From the NCBI GenBank assembly GCA_964624585.1, contig CAZUXE010000006.1, positions 20,454 through 84,453 of the forward strand: a DNA stretch of 64,000 nt. The letters are read 5' to 3'. The notes beneath the pieces are model-generated. The model ran no database searches. It saw only the letters and a list, made by a program, of their open reading frames with translations, and had not been told where the DNA came from. Numbering within the stretch: position 1 is the stretch's first letter; the number at the start of each line of letters is the position of its first letter. This DNA comes from CAZUXE01 sp964624585. GTDB taxonomy: Bacteria; Hydrothermota; Tepidihabitantia; B3-TA06. The position numbers and the translations under genes are program-made. Positions 60,111 to 64,000 of this stretch are shown piece by piece.

Positions 60111-61130
60111 TTAACAGATTCTAGGTAGCTGTTCGCCTTCAAGAATTAAAAGTGGTCGCTGGGAACCAAGAAGGGTTTCAAGCCATAAACCTTGCCCGTC
60201 ATCGTGAACCTCTCCAATAATTGCCGCGTCCCTAGCCTGAGGATAAGCTTGCAATATCTCCACTGCCTTTTCTGCATCCTTTTCGTTGACAATGGCAAGC
60301 AAACGTCCCTCGGAGGCAAGGTAGTAGAGGTCAAGGCCAAGCATTTCCGCAGCCGCCTTTACCTCACTGCTGAAAGGTACATGGCCTTCCTTAATTAGCA
60401 CAGCTTTGCCGCAGGCGGTAGAGAGTTCGTTTAAGGTAGTTGCCAAACCACCTCGGGTTGGGTCACGCATAGCCTTAATATCTATCTCAGCGTCAATTAA
60501 GGCGCTAACCAGTGGCCAAATATTGGCTACATCCGATTTAATATGGTGCTCGAACCCAAAATCCTGCCTACTTAAAAGCACTGCGGCTTCATGGTCGCCT
60601 ATAGTTCCTGAAACAATTACCTTGTCTCCTGCTTCTATTCTTTCAGGCGCAAAAGTAGAGTTGTGTTCCAGAACACCAAAACCGGCTGTGGTAATGTAGC
60701 ATTCTTCAACTTCACCTGTTTCTATAACCTTTGTATCGCCTGCAACTAAAAGAACATTTGCCTTGTGAAGCTCTTCTGCCATAGAAATAATAATTTTTTC
60801 CAAGGTTTCAGCCCTCAGACCAGCTCTTAGAATAAAACCGGCGGTAATAAAGCGCGGTTTGGCTCCTTTAACGGCTAAGTCGTTGCATGTCCCGCATATA
60901 GATAGTCTTCCTATATCACCACCTGGAAAAAACAAAGGTTGGACAACGTGGCTATCTGTAGTTAGAGCAATTCTTGTTCCCTGAGCTGGAAGTTCAGCAG
61001 CGTCTTCCATTCTATTGGCTATAGGATTTCCAAGATGTTTAAGGAATAGGTCTTTTATCAAACGACCTGTTTTTCTTCCGCCCGAACCGTGGGCTAATCC
61101 AATGTCACCAGTAACTAAATTATCTTTCAT
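60111..61130 (-). CDS. hypE: Hydrogenase maturation factor HypE
   Basis: 339 residues. AIRS-like ATP-binding protein: AHGSGGRKTGRL at the start, VAGDTKVIE, VSGTIGDHEAAVL and DPTRGGLATTLNEL. It ends in PRIC, whose terminal cysteine receives the carbamoyl group and is dehydrated to thiocyanate, the cyanide donor for NiFe-hydrogenase. The start is ATG 61130, overlapping the hypD stop; the longer frame overlaps hypD further. Last gene of hypCDE. hypF, hypA and hypB are not in the window. Confidence 0.96.
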   Translation of the reverse strand: MKDNLVTGDIGLAHGSGGRKTGRLIKDLFLKHLGNPIANRMEDAAELPAQGTRIALTTDSHVVQPLFFPGGDIGRLSICGTCNDLAVKGAKPRFITAGFILRAGLRAETLEKIIISMAEELHKANVLLVAGDTKVIETGEVEECYITTAGFGVLEHNSTFAPERIEAGDKVIVSGTIGDHEAAVLLSRQDFGFEHHIKSDVANIWPLVSALIDAEIDIKAMRDPTRGGLATTLNELSTACGKAVLIKEGHVPFSSEVKAAAEMLGLDLYYLASEGRLLAIVNEKDAEKAVEILQAYPQARDAAIIGEVHDDGQGLWLETLLGSQRPLLILEGEQLPRIC

Positions 61131-62241
61131 ATTTATAGTACGCTGAACACGCACCCTCACTTGAGACCATGCAGGGTCCAATAGGATTTGACGGACTGCA
61201 TACCTTGGCAAACAAGGGACAGTCTGAAGGAATTATTTTACCCAAAAGAACCTCGCCGCAGCGACACCCCTCACGCTCGCTTTGCGTCTCGTAGTCAACC
61301 GGAGGCAAACCTAATTTACGGGATGCGTCAAACTTCGCCCACTCGCCCTTAAGCTTTAAGCCGGTGTTTTTAATTACTCCCAAACCTCGCCACTGAGCGT
61401 CAACCACGTTGCACATACGTTCCATTAAACCCAGAGCTGTTTTATTTCCGTCTCTTGTTACAACCCTTGAGTACTGCACTTCAAGTCTTGGTGAATCGGT
61501 TACTACTTGTTTTGCTATCATTACCAAAGCTTGCAGTATATCAATTCCTTCAAATCCTGCTACCACGCTGGGTTTTTTAAATTCCCCAACAAGGAAGTTG
61601 TAAGGTTCTGTTCCTAAAATTGCAGAAACGTGACCTGGTAGAATAAAGCCATGGATATTTAATTCAGGATGAGATGCAATCATTCTAAGCGCCGGAGGAA
61701 TAAGTTTGAACGATGGGTAAACTGAAAAATTCTCAATTCCCATCGCCTTAGCTTCAGCTACCGTGGCTAAAACTGTGGGAGAAGTAGTTTCAAATCCAAC
61801 ACCTAGGAAGCAAAATTGCTTATTCGGTTCCTGCTGAGCCATTTTCAGAACGTCAATTGGTGAATAAACTATTCTAATATCCCGCCCCTTATCGCGTTCA
61901 TGGGCAAGAGAACTTTTGCTACCAGGTACGTGCAGCATATCGCCAAAGGTGGCAACTACTACACCGTCCATTTGAGCTAAGGCAATAAACTGGTCAATTT
62001 CAGCGTCAGGGGTTACACATACCGGACATCCCGGGCCTGAAAGTAGCTTCACCTTACCGGCAACAGATTTACGTATTCCGGTTTTAGATATAGCGTGTGT
62101 GTGGGTTCCGCATACTTCCATGAGTGTAAGCGGTTCTTCTACAATCTCGTGAATTTTTTCAACCAGTCCTTTGCCCAAATGCGCATCCGATTCCAGCCGA
62201 TGAAGGGTTTGTTGCAGATCTTTATACGTTGAAGCCTTCAT
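61120..62241 (-). CDS. hypD: Hydrogenase maturation factor HypD
   Basis: 373 residues. Conserved cysteine patches: LMEVCGTHTHAI with the catalytic Cys, GPGCPVCVTP, and a C-terminal iron-sulfur region GCRCGEVLLGKIIPSDCPLF...CSPSNPIGPCMVSSEGACSAY. It assembles Fe(CN)2CO with HypC and HypE. ATG 62241 overlaps the hypC stop (ATGA). Confidence 0.97.
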   Translation of the reverse strand: MKASTYKDLQQTLHRLESDAHLGKGLVEKIHEIVEEPLTLMEVCGTHTHAISKTGIRKSVAGKVKLLSGPGCPVCVTPDAEIDQFIALAQMDGVVVATFGDMLHVPGSKSSLAHERDKGRDIRIVYSPIDVLKMAQQEPNKQFCFLGVGFETTSPTVLATVAEAKAMGIENFSVYPSFKLIPPALRMIASHPELNIHGFILPGHVSAILGTEPYNFLVGEFKKPSVVAGFEGIDILQALVMIAKQVVTDSPRLEVQYSRVVTRDGNKTALGLMERMCNVVDAQWRGLGVIKNTGLKLKGEWAKFDASRKLGLPPVDYETQSEREGCRCGEVLLGKIIPSDCPLFAKVCSPSNPIGPCMVSSEGACSAYYKYER

Positions 62242-62477
62242 TCGCGTTTTTCCTGCTGTTCTTCAATATCAATCATTTTTTCAATAAGTTTAAGCGTTTC
62301 GGCTGCGTCTTCTTCAGAAAGCTGTTTTATGGCGAAGCCAGCGTGCAGGATAACGTAGTCGCCGATTTTAACATCGGGAAGCATAACGAAAGATGTTTCT
62401 CTAACCACCCCTTGGTAATCAACCTTTCCGGTAGAGCCATTAATCTCTACGACTTTTGCAGGAATTCCTATACACAT
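62238..62477 (-). CDS. hypC: Hydrogenase maturation chaperone HypC
   Basis: 79 residues. It begins MCIGIPAKV, the family MCLAIP motif with essential Cys2, and continues DVKIGDYVILHAGFAIKQL, the OB-like part that binds HypD. It carries the iron precursor to the hydrogenase large subunit. TATAAT ends six bases before the ATG and no Shine-Dalgarno exists, so the hyp mRNA is predicted to be leaderless. The structural hydrogenase is elsewhere. Confidence 0.97.
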   Translation of the reverse strand: MCIGIPAKVVEINGSTGKVDYQGVVRETSFVMLPDVKIGDYVILHAGFAIKQLSEEDAAETLKLIEKMIDIEEQQEKRE

Positions 62478-62483
62478 GCCGGA

Positions 62484-62511
62484 ATTATAGTCGATGCTCT
62501 GTTCAGGTCAA
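62484..62511 (-). promoter_or_regulatory. Promoter of hypCDE, leaderless
   Basis: Minus strand TTGACC (62511-62506), 16 bp, TATAAT (62489-62484), TCCGGC, then ATG 62477. Confidence 0.85.
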
Positions 62512-62668
62512 GCGAGAACGGAAATTTTAATCACAAAGAACACAAAAATAGAAAGAGAATCTATATGAAACTTCAGCCGATACATAGACTAACAACACTT
62601 ACGACGTAAAAATCAAAACCGTAATATATCCCTAATTCTCCTAAGAATCACCCATTTTTCGTAATAAA

Positions 62669-62842
62669 TTAGCTCTTCATCGTTCGTTCCTCTAAGTGAG
62701 TACTTCTACTACATTCAGGACATATAAGCCTGTTACCCGCAGAAGCACAAGAAAAGCAAAGCCTTGCTCCACATTGGTCACAGGTCCAGTATCTCTGAGG
62801 GTAACTAATATCCTTTCCGCAGCTCTCACATGGATGTGACAT
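62669..62842 (-). CDS. Small zinc-ribbon protein (57 aa)
   Basis: ATG 62842 to TAA 62669, with AGGAGG five bases before the ATG. Four CxxC knuckles are at Cys5/8, 21/24, 29/32 and 41/44, enough for two zinc ions, in a treble-clef or double-ribbon arrangement (YWTCDQCGARLCFSCASAG). No enzyme domain. Similar tiny zinc proteins are found near hydrogenase and nucleic-acid genes, but function is unknown. It lies upstream of hypC with its own ribosome site. TTGACA at 62904-62899 might be its -35; the -10 is poor. Confidence 0.85.
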   Translation of the reverse strand: MSHPCESCGKDISYPQRYWTCDQCGARLCFSCASAGNRLICPECSRSTHLEERTMKS

Positions 62843-63053
62843 GAATTCCTCCTGATGTTAAATAGTTTACCTTATACGATTAGTTTTTAAGATAGGGTTG
62901 TCAAGCTATATTCTGTCTACAGGAGCAAAATAGGCTTCAGTTTTATATATATTTTGAGAAATGCTCAAAAAAGCCACATTGTTTTTTAAGAAATTAGGTG
63001 TCGAAATTCGTCGGTGAGTCAAGGTTTGCAAAATAAACCTTAGTGGTTTTTCT

Positions 63054-64000
63054 TCAGGCCAAAATAAGTTGATCTGCTTTTTCAGCCTCATCCAGAGGTA
63101 AAGCGTCGTAACCACGGTGTCTGAGAGCTATAGCTAATTCGTTAGCGTATCCGTGAGTAGTCCAAACCTTGCGTGGTGCAACCTTATCCACATATCTTAG
63201 TAATTCTCCGAAATCCGCATGGTCTGAGAATGGAATTTGCACGGCCTTACGGTTAAATCTACGTGTAGACGCCCATCCTGAAACCGTTGCTAAACGGATG
63301 TTATCTAAGTTTAGCTGTTTAGCCTTTTGTGTAGTTGTAATTAAAGCTCCGGGGATTTGCTCATCATCTTGATACAAATGGTAGTCTCCTAGGTTTACCC
63401 CGAACTCTTCATACACTTTCGACATCTTCCATATTCCTTCAGCAACCCATACAGATACATTAAATTTAGCAAGCAAGGCCAAAAGTTCTTGGCTTTTCCC
63501 TAAAGAGTAGGCAAGGAATACCGGTATTTGTCCTCTTTTCTGAGTCTCAGTTATAAAATCGATAATCTGATTTTCAACTTTTTCCTGCCGCGGCCACTGA
63601 TATCTATGACTACCAAAGGTCGCTTCAACTATCAGGTTTTCAGCTTTAGGAATATGAATCGGACGACAAGAATAGGCGCGACGCAATTTGATATCGCCAG
63701 AATAAAGTAAGCTAGTTTTAGAAGTTTGCAAAAGAATTTGTGCAGAGCCTAGAATATGTCCTGAAGGATAAAGTGTTACTTTAATTTTCCCAATAGAAAC
63801 AGGCCTACCGTAATCAAAACCTTCAGCATCTATCCCATAACGAACCTTAAGCAGTCTTGCTGTTTCATGGGAAGCAAATAACTTGCCTTTCTTTACAGCA
63901 TGGTCGGCATGAGCATGGGAAAGAAAAACAGGCTCAGCGTTCCGAGAAGGATGATCTAACATTACGCGTCCTGTTTCAGTTTGAACGCAACCCTTGGGAA
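63054..64000 (-). CDS. MBL-fold nuclease, CPSF/Artemis-like (5' end outside window)
   Basis: At least 315 residues; the frame runs past ATG 63962 to the window edge (VQTETGRVMLDHP), so the start lies outside. The metal motif is FLSHAHADHA, with later ligands in YPSGHILGSAQ, LYSGDIKL, EATFGSH and the C-terminal FSDHADFGELL and WTTHG. The beta-CASP-type arrangement matches putative mRNA 3'-end processing/ligase-associated exonucleases. It probably acts on DNA or RNA ends in the cytoplasm. No ligase gene is visible here. Confidence 0.88.
   Translation of the reverse strand, partial: PKGCVQTETGRVMLDHPSRNAEPVFLSHAHADHAVKKGKLFASHETARLLKVRYGIDAEGFDYGRPVSIGKIKVTLYPSGHILGSAQILLQTSKTSLLYSGDIKLRRAYSCRPIHIPKAENLIVEATFGSHRYQWPRQEKVENQIIDFITETQKRGQIPVFLAYSLGKSQELLALLAKFNVSVWVAEGIWKMSKVYEEFGVNLGDYHLYQDDEQIPGALITTTQKAKQLNLDNIRLATVSGWASTRRFNRKAVQIPFSDHADFGELLRYVDKVAPRKVWTTHGYANELAIALRHRGYDALPLDEAEKADQLILA

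Overview
This 64-kb window comes from an AT-rich (roughly 40% GC by eye), anaerobic, Gram-negative bacterium. Outer-membrane beta-barrel proteins, an OmpA-type protein and a lipoprotein show the double membrane. Rubredoxin, a flavodiiron protein, a Thermotoga-like single-cluster ferredoxin, hydrogenase maturation genes, a K+-dependent membrane pyrophosphatase and a Na+-NQR-type operon point to anaerobic, probably sodium-based energetics. The mixture of PATAN/DUF4388, PorV-like barrel and cyclase-ATPase-TPR proteins suggests an uncultured lineage near the FCB group or WOR-3-like candidate phyla. That placement is inference. A run of 100 N (27649-27748) marks it as a draft or metagenomic scaffold.

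Layout. 0-6 kb: a secreted patatin (cut by the window edge), a membrane protein, a small exported protein, two tandem histidine phosphatases, an RRM RNA-binding protein and a secreted propeller-like protein. 6-12 kb: pyrophosphatase, a 20-bp repeat array abutting a promoter, a sodium:solute symporter with a tiny accessory subunit, and dihydrolipoamide dehydrogenase. 12-18.6 kb: a four-gene porin/PEGA/TPR/pseudo-receiver operon and an OmpA-barrel fusion. 18.8-20.3 kb: small genes, including a sigma-54-driven 37-residue protein and rubredoxin. 20.5-25.3 kb: nqrBCDEF without nqrA. 25.5-28.2 kb: an oxidative-stress cluster (AhpD-like, GAF/fRMsr-like, flavodiiron). 28-33 kb: a barrel protein, signal peptidase, NlpC/P60 and a TPR-thioredoxin. 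33.4-45.3 kb: one long translation operon, proS-rimP-nusA-infB-rbfA-nrnA-truB-ribF-MFS-DUF1573. 45.6-64 kb: an O-antigen ligase-like protein, a candidate small RNA, ferredoxin, a GGDEF-TPR protein, YjbQ, a 1384-residue cyclase-ATPase-TPR regulator, DUF362 plus a CHASE2 pseudo-cyclase plus scpA, hypCDE, a zinc ribbon and an MBL-fold nuclease.

Promoters are unusually easy to read: TTGAC(A/T/C), a 16-bp spacer (rarely 17), then TANNNT. At nine or more genes the -10 box ends only 5-8 bases before the start codon and no Shine-Dalgarno is present, which predicts leaderless mRNAs. Genes inside operons have normal AGGAGG sites.

The most unusual material is repetitive. A GTTACGGG/CCCGTAAC repeat (9-, 10- and 12-bp units) occurs as arrays at four places. 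Two of these are in frame inside genes, expanding TruB by about 85 residues and adding about 160 residues to a GAF protein. A purine-rich repeat extends NqrD. Several intergenic regions are built of decayed tandem repeats with 63-70-bp periods. Other leads are a very short RNA with two anti-Shine-Dalgarno motifs, a probable AUC start codon, and open frames that exactly bridge gaps within operons.
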